A DNA stretch of 64,000 nt. Source: Salipiger bermudensis. GTDB taxonomy: Bacteria > Pseudomonadota > Alphaproteobacteria > Rhodobacterales > Rhodobacteraceae. The DNA lies in the NCBI RefSeq assembly GCF_019801965.1, contig NZ_JAHVIA010000002.1, positions 372,001-436,000 of the forward strand, in the 5' to 3' direction. This document shows, piece after piece, positions 25,538 through 35,706 of the stretch. The number at the start of each line of letters is the position of its first letter. Positions within the stretch are counted from its first letter, which is position 1. The notes beneath the pieces were generated by a model. The model ran no database searches. It was not told where the DNA came from and worked only from the letters and a program-made list of their open reading frames with translations. A program made the position numbers and the translations under genes.

Positions 25538-26964
25538 AGCGCCATTGCCGCCGCCAGGGCGGCGAAGATCGTCGCGAAGCCTGCCATCATCCGGTGATCC
25601 TTGCGCGAGAGCGGCCCCGCGCCATAGCTGAAGCGCTCGTAATGGATGCGCGGGAGCGGCACGCCGAGATCGTTGAGCGTGTCGGTCAGCGTCGTCATCA
25701 TCGGCCCCGGGCCGCAGATCATCACCTCGACCCGCTTCGGATCGAGCCCCTCGAGAAGCTGGCGCATTTGTGCCTCTCCCAGCCTGCCTTGCGCGACCTC
25801 GCCGCCGGCGTTGCGGCTCGCGGTCAGGAGGGGCGTGACGTCGAGCGCCTTCAGGGCCGGGCGGAGCATCTCGTCGGGCATCATGTCGGACGCGTCATGC
25901 ACCGAGTAGGCAAAGCGCAGCGGGCCGTCGCAGCCGTCGCGGGCGAATGCTTCGAGCATCGACAGGATCGGCGCGATGCCGACGCCGCCGGCGATCAGGA
26001 TGAGCCCGTCGCGGGGGCCACCGCTCGGCCCGAAGCTGCCATGCGGCCCGTCGATGGCGACACGGGTTCCGGGCATGACCGCATCGAGCGAGGAGGTGAA
26101 ATCGCCCGCCTCCTGGATCAGCAGGCGCAGCTGCGGTGCGCCGGGGGCGGAGGCGATCGAGAACGGGTGGTCATGCAGCGGGAGGCGCTGACCGCCGACG
26201 CTGGCCCAGACGAATTGGCCGGGACGGAAATCGAGCCGGTGGCCGCGCGGGTTCTCAAGCAGCATCTCGTGGATGCTCGGCGTGACGCTGCGGAGGCCCG
26301 CAATGGTCCAGCACTGGCCCGGCGGGCGGGTCAGGCGGCGGGCATAGACCCAGAGCGCCGGCAGGGTGACGGCGGCGGCGAAGCCGGCCCAGAGCGCGGT
26401 GCGCGCGGGGCTCAGCAGCCCGTCGGTGAAGAGGTGCGCCAGCACCAGCCCGACCAGCGCCAGCGCCCCCAGCGCGTGGCTGCCGCGCCAGACCTGGTAG
26501 CGCACCGGCAGCCGGTCTCGCAGCAGCGCCAGCAGTACCAGAAGCGCCAGCAGGATCAGCGCCAGCCGGGCGTCCCAGAGCCGCTCGGCGGTCATCAGCG
26601 TCTCGAGCCGGCGGGCGAAGCGGTTGGGGCGATCCGGGTCGGGCAGGCCGATCAGCAGGGCCACATGCGCCAGCGCGAAGGCCAGCGCCATCGGCGCGGC
26701 CCATTTGTGGAACGCCATGGTGATGTCGATGCCGATGCGGCCCGAGACCGCCTCGAAGCGGCCGCTGGAGATCATCTGAAGGAAGATCATCGCGGCGGAG
26801 ATCGTGCCGGCGGCGGCGCCGAGCTGTACGGTGAGCTGCCGGTGGGTCTCGCCCAGCAGGGAGGCCAGCGCCAGCGGCAGCAGCACGGCGCCGACATAGA
26901 TCAGCGCAAGCGTGAGCGGGGGGATGCCCCGGTGAATGATCGTGTGGCGCGGAAGATCCGACAT
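25522..26964 (-). CDS. Ferric-reductase-like transmembrane flavoprotein (FNR superfamily)
   Basis: 480 residues. About six membrane helices occupy residues 10-225, with histidines suited to heme b (MAFHKW, ALAHVALL, RGSHALG, LAHLF). An FAD/NAD(P)H reductase part follows: DFRPGQFVW, HDHPFSIASAP (FAD), GGVGIAPILSMLE (NAD) and ICGPGPMM. A single helix closes the C-terminus. It would carry electrons across the inner membrane. The 3' end is antisense to that of the small cytochrome c gene, so the two may be functionally linked but not co-transcribed. Confidence 0.85.
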   Translation of the reverse strand: MSDLPRHTIIHRGIPPLTLALIYVGAVLLPLALASLLGETHRQLTVQLGAAAGTISAAMIFLQMISSGRFEAVSGRIGIDITMAFHKWAAPMALAFALAHVALLIGLPDPDRPNRFARRLETLMTAERLWDARLALILLALLVLLALLRDRLPVRYQVWRGSHALGALALVGLVLAHLFTDGLLSPARTALWAGFAAAVTLPALWVYARRLTRPPGQCWTIAGLRSVTPSIHEMLLENPRGHRLDFRPGQFVWASVGGQRLPLHDHPFSIASAPGAPQLRLLIQEAGDFTSSLDAVMPGTRVAIDGPHGSFGPSGGPRDGLILIAGGVGIAPILSMLEAFARDGCDGPLRFAYSVHDASDMMPDEMLRPALKALDVTPLLTASRNAGGEVAQGRLGEAQMRQLLEGLDPKRVEVMICGPGPMMTTLTDTLNDLGVPLPRIHYERFSYGAGPLSRKDHRMMAGFATIFAALAAAMALYSLI

Positions 26965-27028
26965 CCGGCCCTCCATCGGTTTGCCGCCCGAGTCTGCACC
27001 CGCGCCGCAAACCGCGCCTTGAGCCGCG

Positions 27029-28000
27029 TCAAAGCGTGATGTCGAGCGCCCGCTTGAACATCTCGGCGTCGACATTGCCGCCGGAGACGGTGCAGATCAC
27101 CGCGTCGCCGGCGATCTCGTCGCCACGGAACAGCGCCGAGGCCAGCGCCACCGCGCCGCCGGGCTCGGCGACGATCTTGAGGTGGCGGAAGGCGAGCTGC
27201 ATGGCCTTCAGCGCTTCCTCCTCGCTGACCGCGAAGCCCGGTCCGCAGAGGCGCTGCATGATCGGGAAGGTCAGGTTGCCGGGCTGCGGCGTCACGATCG
27301 CGTCGCAGATATTGCCCGACAGCTGCGCGTTGCGGGCGATGGCACCCTCCGCCAGAGAGCGCTTCACATCGTCGAACCCCTCGGGCTCGGCGGGGCGCAC
27401 GCGCAGCCCCGGCGCCCTGGCCTCGAGCGCCAGCGCAATGCCCGAGGTCAGCCCGCCGCCGCCGCAGCAGACAATGACGTCGGCCTCGCCCAGGCCCGCC
27501 TCTGCCGCTTGTTCGGCGATCTCGAGCCCGCAGGTGCCCTGGCCCGCGATCACCTCGGGCTCGTCGAAGGGCTTGATCAGCGTCAGTCCGCGCTCGGCGG
27601 CGAGCCGGGCGCCGATCTCGTCGCGATCCTCGCTGGCGCGGTCATAGGGCACCACCTCGCCGCCGAGTCCCTTGGTGCCGGCGACCTTGGCGGCCGGCGC
27701 GTCCGAGGGCATGACGATCACTGCGGGGATGCCGTGCATCCGTGCCGCCGCCGCGATGCCCTGCGCGTGGTTGCCGGAGGAAAACGCGATGACGCCCTGC
27801 TTGCGAACCTCCGGGTCGAGCGCCGAGATCGCGGACCACGCGCCGCGGAACTTGAAGCTGCCGGTGTGTTGCAGGCATTCCGCCTTCACGAAGAGCCGCC
27901 GCCCGGCGATCTCGTCTAGGAACGGGGAGGAGAGCAGCGGCGTGCGGCGGGCGTGACCGGCGAGCCGCTTTGCGGCCGCCTCGATGCGGGCGATGTCCAT
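27029..28000 (-). CDS. PLP-dependent threonine/serine dehydratase (catabolic type)
   Basis: 323 residues of fold-type II PLP enzyme. HTGSFKFRGA places the Schiff-base Lys at residue 50. FSSGNHAQGIA and the glycine loop CCGGGGLTSG bind the cofactor phosphate. No C-terminal ACT regulatory domain is present, which separates it from biosynthetic IlvA. L-threonine or L-serine deamination, or serine racemase activity, is expected; which one cannot be read from the sequence. The next minus-strand gene starts 64 bases downstream. Confidence 0.88.
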   Translation of the reverse strand: MDIARIEAAAKRLAGHARRTPLLSSPFLDEIAGRRLFVKAECLQHTGSFKFRGAWSAISALDPEVRKQGVIAFSSGNHAQGIAAAARMHGIPAVIVMPSDAPAAKVAGTKGLGGEVVPYDRASEDRDEIGARLAAERGLTLIKPFDEPEVIAGQGTCGLEIAEQAAEAGLGEADVIVCCGGGGLTSGIALALEARAPGLRVRPAEPEGFDDVKRSLAEGAIARNAQLSGNICDAIVTPQPGNLTFPIMQRLCGPGFAVSEEEALKAMQLAFRHLKIVAEPGGAVALASALFRGDEIAGDAVICTVSGGNVDAEMFKRALDITL

Positions 28001-28102
28001 GCGATGTCCTGTGGTGCGGCGTTTGGCCGGAGCCTGCGCCGGGGCCCTGACGGTGTCAACGGGGGTTGCGGCGCGGCGCGCGCGGGGGCAGTGTCCGGCG
28101 CG

Positions 28103-28642
28103 ATGATCGAACGGCAGCACAGCGCGGACGGGGTGACGTCGCGGGCGTATTATTCGCCCTGCGAGCGCTACCGCTACGGGCTCGAGCGGGCCTGGGGGCA
28201 GGGGCCGTCGCTGCTCTACGTCATGCTCAACCCCTCGACGGCAGATGAGCTGCGCAACGATCCCACCATCGAGCGCTGCCAGCGCCGCGCGGTGCAGCTG
28301 GGGTTCGGCGCCATGCGCATCGCCAATCTCTTCGCCTGGCGCGCCACCCGGCCCGAGGATCTGCACAAGGCGCACTTGCCGGTGGGCAAGGAAAACGACG
28401 CGCTGCTGCACGCCTGGCACGATGAGGCAGACATGACGCTCGCCGCCTGGGGCGTGCATGGCGCGCTCGAGGGGCGCGGGCCGGCGCTGGCGGCGGCGCT
28501 GCCCGGCGCGCTGCATCACCTCGGCCTCACCCGCGACGGGCACCCGCGCCACCCGCTCTACGTCTCCTACAAGATCGCGCCGGCGCTCTGGCCGGAGGAG
28601 GACCGCTATCGCGAGCTGCGCGCGAAGGTTGCCGGCGGTTAA
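28103..28642 (+). CDS. DUF1643-domain protein
   Basis: 179 residues with the DUF1643 core: YRYGLERAWG, LLYVMLNPSTADEL (the MLNPSTA signature), DPTIERC and ANLFAWRATRPEDL. Function is unknown; the fold may bind a nucleotide or nucleic acid. Homologues occur both in chromosomes and on mobile elements. The ATG at 28103 follows a GC-rich leader; the frame is open further upstream, but antisense to the dehydratase gene. Confidence 0.85.
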   Translation: MIERQHSADGVTSRAYYSPCERYRYGLERAWGQGPSLLYVMLNPSTADELRNDPTIERCQRRAVQLGFGAMRIANLFAWRATRPEDLHKAHLPVGKENDALLHAWHDEADMTLAAWGVHGALEGRGPALAAALPGALHHLGLTRDGHPRHPLYVSYKIAPALWPEEDRYRELRAKVAGG

Positions 28643-28721
28643 CCCTGAGTCGCGATTTCCGTTGAGTTCGTCGGGGCTTGGCAGGAGAGTCGCGCCGCGT
28701 CTTTCTGTGCGAGGTTGGCGG

Positions 28722-29693
28722 ATGCTCTGGTTGGCGGGTCTGATGGGATTGATGGTGCTGGGATCGGTCGCGATCATCGGCACCCAGGGCACCGATAGCG
28801 ATGACGACGATCCGCTTTCGGACGGGGCCGAGACCGACGAGGAGGTCGGGGAGGAGGCAGGAGAAGCCGTTCCGCGCGGCCTCTTCGCCTCGGGCACCGA
28901 GGGGCCCGACACGCTTCAGGGCAGCGACGAGACCGACCTCCTGGCCGGGCTTGGCGGCGACGACCTGATCGACGGGCAGGGCGGCGATGACGCGCTGGTG
29001 GGCGGCGAGGGGGCCGACACGGTGCTCGGCGGCGATGGCAACGATACGCTGCATGGCGATGCCGGGGGCGATCTGCTGATGGGGCTCGGGGGCTCGGACC
29101 TGCTCTATGCCCATGACGGCGGCGGCGCGCTCGATGGCGGCGATGACGATGACGAGCTTCAGGGCGGGCTTTCGGCGGATTCCCTGCTCGGTGGGTCCGG
29201 AGACGACGCGCTGCACGGGCGCGAGGATGACGACACGCTGATCGGCGGCGCCGGGCAGGACACGCTGTTCGGTGGCTGGGACGATGACCTGATCTCGGGC
29301 ATCCTGCTCGGCGAGGGCGGGGGCGATATCGACGCGCTCGACTATCTCAACGGCGGCGATGGCAATGACCGGCTGGAGATCGGCGCGCATGACGTGGCCT
29401 CCGGCGGCGATGGCCGCGACGAATTCGTGCTCGGCACGTGGATCCGCGACGGGGACAACGCGACGCTGATGGATTTCGACCCGGAGCAGGACCGGCTGCT
29501 GATCGTCTACGACGACAGCGGCGGCGCCCGTGCGCCCGAGCTCCAGCTGCGCACCAGCACCGAGGTCCCCGGGCTGACCGAGATCGTGCTGGACGGCGAT
29601 GTTCTCGCGGTGATGCCGGATGTCGACGCGCCGCCGCTCGAGGCCGTTGTGCTGCTGGGCGAGAGCGCGGCGGCGCTGGCCGGCGCCGCCTGA
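28722..29693 (+). CDS. Membrane-anchored RTX (hemolysin-type calcium-binding repeat) protein
   Basis: 323 residues. The N-terminal hydrophobic helix (residues 2-19, LWLAGLMGLMVLGSVAII) has no obvious cleavage site. A very acidic linker (DSDDDDPLSDGAETDEEVG) follows, then RTX nonapeptides of the GGxGxDxLx type from about 60 to 190 (GLGGDDLIDG, GGDGNDTLHG). A C-terminal beta-rich part starts ATLMDFDPEQDRLLIVY. The RTX block would fold on binding Ca2+ outside the cytoplasm. No type I secretion genes are nearby. The ATG at 28722 has GAGG 7 bases upstream. Confidence 0.82.
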   Translation: MLWLAGLMGLMVLGSVAIIGTQGTDSDDDDPLSDGAETDEEVGEEAGEAVPRGLFASGTEGPDTLQGSDETDLLAGLGGDDLIDGQGGDDALVGGEGADTVLGGDGNDTLHGDAGGDLLMGLGGSDLLYAHDGGGALDGGDDDDELQGGLSADSLLGGSGDDALHGREDDDTLIGGAGQDTLFGGWDDDLISGILLGEGGGDIDALDYLNGGDGNDRLEIGAHDVASGGDGRDEFVLGTWIRDGDNATLMDFDPEQDRLLIVYDDSGGARAPELQLRTSTEVPGLTEIVLDGDVLAVMPDVDAPPLEAVVLLGESAAALAGAA

Positions 29694-29736
29694 GCGCGGC
29701 CTGAGTGCGGGCTTCGTGGGCGTGGCGGCGCGCTTC

Positions 29737-29776
29737 GGGGTTTTCCCTTTTCAAACCGCCGGAATCGCCCTATACG
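29737..29776 (+). promoter_or_regulatory. Candidate rpsO promoter
   Basis: GGTTTTCCCTTTTCAA, then 30 bases from the TTTTCC start, CCCTATAC. The same two-block arrangement (GGTTTTCCTTTCAA ... CCCTGTATG, 29 bases apart) precedes pnp at 30310-30347, supporting a shared promoter type for the two RNA/ribosome genes. Confidence 0.4.
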
Positions 29777-29873
29777 CGCGCATCCGCTCCATTCGGGGGC
29801 GGGTTTCTCCACGGGCCTTGCTGGACGACATCCCGGCTCGCGCCATCCACACCAACCTATCAAGGAGACCCCG

Positions 29874-30143
29874 ATGTCGATCACTGTCGAAGAAAAGAAC
29901 CGCCTGATGAAGGAATTCGCCACCAAGGAAGGCGATACCGGCTCCCCTGAAGTTCAGGTGGCCATCCTCACCAGCCGCATCACCACCCTGACCGAGCACT
30001 TCAAGACCCACAAGAAGGACAACCACTCGCGTCGTGGCCTTCTCAAGCTCGTGGCCCAGCGCCGCAAGCTGCTGGACTACCTGAAGGGCAAGGAAGAGGC
30101 CCGTTACCAGGACCTCATCAAGCGTCTCGGCATCCGCCGCTAA
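29874..30143 (+). CDS. rpsO: 30S ribosomal protein S15
   Basis: 89 residues, exactly the universal length, with the S15 signature [19 protein letters not shown] and the RRKLLDYLK block. It binds 16S rRNA helices 20-22 early in assembly. An AAGGAGA ribosome-binding site stands 8 bases before the ATG. pnp follows, the classical rpsO-pnp order; a terminator and a second promoter-like element lie between them. Confidence 0.98.
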   Translation: MSITVEEKNRLMKEFATKEGDTGSPEVQVAILTSRITTLTEHFKTHKKDNHSRRGLLKLVAQRRKLLDYLKGKEEARYQDLIKRLGIRR

Positions 30144-30178
30144 GACGTCCGGGCTTCGCGCCCGATCAAGGTTACGAG

Positions 30179-30206
30179 CGCCCGGTCCGCAAGGAGCGGG
30201 CGTTTC
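30179..30206 (+). terminator. Terminator after rpsO
   Basis: CGCCCG and CGGGCG arms enclose an inner TCC-GCAA-GGA stem with a GNRA-type tetraloop, followed by TTT. It would end or attenuate rpsO transcription before pnp. Confidence 0.65.
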
Positions 30207-30309
30207 GCGTTGAAAGGGCCTGTCTTCAGCGGGAATTCGCCGCTCTGATGGGCTTTGGTTGAAAGCCCGGCAGGCGCTTCCGATCTCTTGGCGAGGCTGG
30301 CGCGCCGCG

Positions 30310-30347
30310 GGTTTTCCTTTCAATCAGGGACAAAACCCTGTATGGCC
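30310..30347 (+). promoter_or_regulatory. Candidate pnp promoter
   Basis: GGTTTTCCTTTCAATC and, 29 bases from the TTTTCC start, a CCCTGTATG block. Spacing and composition match the element upstream of rpsO. It lies 125-160 bases before the pnp start, leaving a long structured leader. Confidence 0.35.
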
Positions 30348-30404
30348 GCGCCATCTGAGACGTGACGCCCTTGGCCCCCGGGCGCGTGCAGGAGGATAGG
30401 GGGC

Positions 30405-30461
30405 GGCGGCAATGGGGCCGCCACGAAAACGGGAGACGCGGGAGGGCCCGCGAGTGCTCCC
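30405..30461 (+). promoter_or_regulatory. Structured leader of pnp
   Basis: Two hairpins lie just before the pnp ribosome-binding site: GGCGGC/GCCGCC (30405-30422) and a longer composite GGGAG-A-CGCGGG / CCCGCG-AGTG-CTCCC (30431-30461). In E. coli a pnp leader hairpin is cut by RNase III and PNPase then represses its own synthesis; this leader is placed and shaped to allow the same kind of autocontrol. Confidence 0.45.
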
Positions 30462-30470
30462 TCACAGGAT

Positions 30471-32618
<2,148 letters not shown>

Positions 32619-32646
32619 GCCCCTCTTGCCTGACGGCTGATACAGG

Positions 32647-32674
32647 AACGCCCCGGCCAATGGCCGGGGCGTTT
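32647..32674 (+). terminator. Terminator after pnp
   Basis: CGCCCCGGCC-AAT-GGCCGGGGCG followed by TTT, 29 bases past the pnp stop. The 10-bp perfect GC stem makes it a very stable intrinsic terminator. Confidence 0.85.
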
Positions 32675-32743
32675 CGCGTTCCGGGCAGCCGTTCGCGGCT
32701 GCTCCTCCCTCGCTTGCGCGCGTCGTCGCCTCGACGGGCGGGG

Positions 32744-33565
32744 TCAGTTGCGGCGCGAGGGGGGCGGGGCGCCCTCGGGAGCGAAGACCAGCGAGGTGGT
32801 GCTGGCGCCGGCCCAGAAGCCCTCGAAGAATTCCGCCGGGTTGGCGCGGGCGCGTTGCGCCTCGGTCAGCGCCAGCAGCCCTGCGATGTCGTCATAGCCC
32901 CAGCTCAGCAGCAGCCCCGGCGCGGCCACGGCGGAGAGCTTCTCGCCGGGAAGCCCCACCGCCGGGTTCTCGCGGGAGAACGCCCCCGTCGGGCAGACCC
33001 GCGAGACCTCGCGCCACTCGCTCCAGAGCGTCACGTCCTCCTGGCCGAGTGCCTCGAGATAGTGCCCCAGCGCGGGCTCCATCGCTGCCGGCAGGAGGTC
33101 TTCCTCGGGCTGGTAGAGCCCGGTGCGATCGCAATACTCCGCCAGCCGCGCGGCCAGATCATGATCGGCCTCGGGAATCTCGCCGCCGATCGCCTGCAGC
33201 CAGACGGTGCGCGCGAAGCGGTCGAAATCGGTGGCACCGATGGCGAAGGCCACGTCGGACCAGGCGACGGCCGTTCCGCTCTGCTTGATCAGATCTTCGA
33301 ACCCCTCTGGCGCCGGGTTGACCGGCTCGGGCATGCCGCCCTCCTCGATCTGCTCCATCAGCGTCTCGGGATCCATCGCCACGCGCATCGGCCCGAAGCT
33401 CGCCGTCTCGGGCGTGTAGCCGGGCACCTGGAAGAACGGGTTCAGCACGATGAAGACGTGGTCGTAATCGTATTTCCACCAGTCCAGAACCGGCACGTTG
33501 TCATACGGATGCTCGAGCCGTCGCGGGACGGCGCTCAGCCGGTCGTTCTGAAGATCGAAGTCCAT
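32744..33565 (-). CDS. Protein of unknown function
   Basis: 273 residues, no signal peptide or membrane helix. It begins MDFDLQNDRLSAVPRRLEHP, is rich in aromatic and acidic residues (DWWKYDYDHVFIVLNPFFQ), and contains WSDVAFAIGATDFDRF and LLLSWGYDDIAGLLAL. The C-terminus is rich in Pro and Arg. I do not recognise the family. The ATG at 33565 has AGGA 8 bases upstream. The long in-frame extension further upstream crosses the candidate sRNA and the katA leader and is rejected. It is probably a soluble cytoplasmic protein. Confidence 0.65.
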   Translation of the reverse strand: MDFDLQNDRLSAVPRRLEHPYDNVPVLDWWKYDYDHVFIVLNPFFQVPGYTPETASFGPMRVAMDPETLMEQIEEGGMPEPVNPAPEGFEDLIKQSGTAVAWSDVAFAIGATDFDRFARTVWLQAIGGEIPEADHDLAARLAEYCDRTGLYQPEEDLLPAAMEPALGHYLEALGQEDVTLWSEWREVSRVCPTGAFSRENPAVGLPGEKLSAVAAPGLLLSWGYDDIAGLLALTEAQRARANPAEFFEGFWAGASTTSLVFAPEGAPPPSRRN

Positions 33566-33660
33566 TGCGTCCTGTGTAGCACGGAGTGTCGGCCAAGGCC
33601 AAACACGAGCGCGGCGGGCAGCGCAATCCGCGGCCTGCAGCGAAGGGGGGGAGGGGCGAG

Positions 33661-33735
33661 AAAAAAGGCCGGGCATGACGCCCGGCCAGGTCCAACAGGG
33701 AGGTGCATGTGATGACCCGCACATGCAACGGGATC
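33661..33735 (-). ncRNA. Candidate small RNA upstream of katA, anti-Shine-Dalgarno type
   Basis: On the minus strand: a perfect 8-bp stem TGCATGTG/CACATGCA with an 8-base loop (33704-33727), then the single-stranded linker CCTCCCTGTTGGACCT. A perfect 8-bp terminator stem GGCCGGGC/GCCCGGCC (33667-33687) and TTTTTT end it. A promoter-like TTGTGC-N16-TATATC lies at 33741-33768, giving a ~75-nt transcript. No gene on the minus strand uses this terminator. CCUCCC exposed between two stem-loops is the layout of the CcsR/'cuckoo' sRNAs of Rhodobacterales. Confidence 0.6.
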
Positions 33736-33740
33736 CGTCT

Positions 33741-33768
33741 GATATAGGTTGTAAAGCTACGCGCACAA
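33741..33768 (-). promoter_or_regulatory. Candidate promoter of the katA-adjacent sRNA
   Basis: Minus strand: TTGTGC, 16 bases, TATATC; or, as an RpoH-like pattern, TTG-N18-CTATAT. The region also forms the upstream part of the katA leader, so divergent regulation is possible. Confidence 0.35.
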
Positions 33769-33974
33769 TATGGCTTTGATCTGTCGCAAACGGAAACCCG
33801 TCGTTGCAGCCCTGCCGGCCCGCAGCCGCCGGACAGCCGCCGGCTGCGGGGAGGGATGCAGGGGAACCAATCCGCCGGCGCTGTCGTTGGGCGGGCAAGG
33901 CGGGGCGCACGGCCCGCAGCCCGGCATCCCGCGAATGCCCCGTTCCGACACGCACACAGAAAAGCGAGAGACCC

Positions 33975-35489
33975 ATGGCCCAGAAGCCCACCCTGACTTC
34001 GACCTCCGGCGCGCCCGCCCCGACAAACCGGACTTCGCAGACCGCGGGCAACCGCGGCCCGGTGCTGATGCAGGACCATCATCTGCTTGAAAAGCTTGCG
34101 CATCAGAACCGCGAGCGCATCCCCGAGCGGGTCGTGCATGCCAAGGGCTGGGGCCTTCAGGGCAGCTTCACAGTGACCCATGACATCAGCAAATACACCT
34201 GCGCCAAGATGTTCTCCGAGATCGGCAAGACCACCGAGGTGCTGTCGCGCTGGTCCACTGTGGCCGGCGAACGCGGGGCGGCCGACGCCGAGCGCGACGT
34301 GCGTGGCTTCGCGCTGAAATTCTACACCGAGGACGGCAACTGGGACATGGTGGGCAACAACACGCCGATCTTCTTCGTCCGGGATGCGTTCAAGTTTCCG
34401 GATTTCATCCGCACCCAAAAGCGCCACCCCAAGACCAACATGCGCTCGCCGGAGGCGATGTTCGACTTCTGGGCGGGCCAGCCCGAATCGGTACACCAGG
34501 TCACCATCCTGATGTCGGATCGCGGCATCCCGCGCTCGCCCGCGCACATGAACGGCTACGGCTCGCATACCTTCTCGATGTGGAACGCGGACGGGGAGCG
34601 CCACTGGGTGAAGTTCCACTTCAAGACCCAGCAGGGCCATGACTGGCTGTCGGACGCCAAGGCCGCCGAGATCATCGGCCAGACCCGCGAGAGCTACCAG
34701 GAAGAGCTCTGGAACATGGTCAGTGCTGGCCAGTTCCCGAAATGGACGATGTATCTGCAGGTGATGAGCGAGGAAGAGGCGCTTGAGACGCCGTTCAACC
34801 CGTTCGATCTCACCAAGGTCTGGCCGCATGCGGATTACCCGCTGATCGAGGTTGGCGAGCTCGAGATGCACACCATCCCGGAGAACTATTTCCAGCTGGT
34901 CGAGAACGCGGCCTACAACGTCAACAACGTGGTGCCGGGCATCGGCTTCTCGCCGGACAAGATGCTGCAGGCGCGGATCTTCTCCTACGCCGACGCCCAC
35001 CGCTACCGCCTCGGCACCCATTACGAGGCACTGCCCGCGAACGCGCCGAAGGCCGCCAAGGTAAGCCACTACCACAAGGACGGCGCGATGCGGTTCTTCA
35101 CCAATGATTTCGGCAATCCCGATGCCTATTACGAGCCCAACCAGTATGACGGCCCGGTCGCGGATGAGACTGTGCAGGAACCGCCAATGCGCATCGACCC
35201 CGAGGCCGTGGCCGCCCGCTTCGACCAGGAAGAGAGCGATATCGACTACGTCCAGCCGCGCGCGCTCTATGCCGAGGTGCTGGACGACGACGAGCGCGAC
35301 CGCCTGCACCGCAACATGGCCGGCGGCATGGCGCCATGCACCGACGGCGTGAAGGAGCGCTGGCTGGCGGTGCTCAAGAAGGTGCACCCCAGTTACGAGG
35401 CCGGCGTGCGCCGCGCGCTGGAAACCGGCCAGCATGGTGATCCGTCCCTGCCGGTGACTGACGACACCCCGATCCGCGCCGCCGAGTAG
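33975..35489 (+). CDS. katA: Monofunctional heme catalase
   Basis: 504 residues, a clade-3 small-subunit catalase. Distal His55 is in ERVVHAKG and Asn128 in DMVGNNTP, 73 residues apart as in bovine catalase. The proximal Tyr is in RIFSYADAHRYRLG, and NADPH-pocket residues lie around SRGIPRSPAHMNGYG-like text (here SDRGIPRSPAHMNGYG). The ATG at 33975 gives a ~30-residue Thr/Ser/Pro-rich N-terminal arm before the conserved GPVLMQD. It breaks down H2O2. The long leader (33741-33974) and the adjacent antisense-strand sRNA suggest regulated expression; no OxyR gene is in the window. Confidence 0.95.
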   Translation: MAQKPTLTSTSGAPAPTNRTSQTAGNRGPVLMQDHHLLEKLAHQNRERIPERVVHAKGWGLQGSFTVTHDISKYTCAKMFSEIGKTTEVLSRWSTVAGERGAADAERDVRGFALKFYTEDGNWDMVGNNTPIFFVRDAFKFPDFIRTQKRHPKTNMRSPEAMFDFWAGQPESVHQVTILMSDRGIPRSPAHMNGYGSHTFSMWNADGERHWVKFHFKTQQGHDWLSDAKAAEIIGQTRESYQEELWNMVSAGQFPKWTMYLQVMSEEEALETPFNPFDLTKVWPHADYPLIEVGELEMHTIPENYFQLVENAAYNVNNVVPGIGFSPDKMLQARIFSYADAHRYRLGTHYEALPANAPKAAKVSHYHKDGAMRFFTNDFGNPDAYYEPNQYDGPVADETVQEPPMRIDPEAVAARFDQEESDIDYVQPRALYAEVLDDDERDRLHRNMAGGMAPCTDGVKERWLAVLKKVHPSYEAGVRRALETGQHGDPSLPVTDDTPIRAAE

Positions 35490-35512
35490 GTCGCGCAGCG
35501 CCGCAGGTGAAG

Positions 35513-35540
35513 AAGGCCGCCCGAAACCCGGGCGGCCTTT
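35513..35540 (+). terminator. Terminator after katA
   Basis: AAGGCCGCCCG-AAAC-CCGGGCGGCCTTT, 23 bases after the katA stop: a long GC stem with a U tract. Its mirrored A tract could also serve the opposite strand. Confidence 0.82.
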
Positions 35541-35559
35541 CTGATCGATAGGGTCGATT

Positions 35560-35683
35560 GGGGGCGCTGCCCCCGCCCGCGTGCCGCGGACTCCCCCGAG
35601 GTATTTGGAAACCAGAGAAGACAGGAGCGCCGTGCCCCTGTCTTCTCTTCGTCAAAAATACTCCTGCCGGAGGCGTGCCGGCC
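35560..35683 (-). repeat. Intergenic repeat copy C
   Basis: Read on the minus strand it starts GCCTCCGGCAGGAGTATTTTT about 30 bases after the cenR stop. It continues through the GAAGAGAAGACAGGGG/CTTCTCTGG arms and the AATACCTCGGGGGAG block, and ends in the GGGGGCAGCGCCCCC hairpin next to the katA terminator. It sits between convergent genes. Confidence 0.88.
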
Positions 35684-35706
35684 CGGACGACCGGGCGCTC
35701 CGCCAA

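Noticed and set aside
33743-33760. OxyR-like ATAG...CTA half-sites in the katA leader
   Set aside because: Spacing is 9 rather than 7 bases and the second half-site is incomplete; the sequence is better explained as the -10 region of the candidate sRNA promoter.
33566-34051. In-frame N-terminal extension of the unknown gene at 32744-33565
   Set aside because: It would run through the terminator-like sRNA, the katA leader and the 5' end of katA; the internal ATG at 33565 has a good ribosome-binding site.
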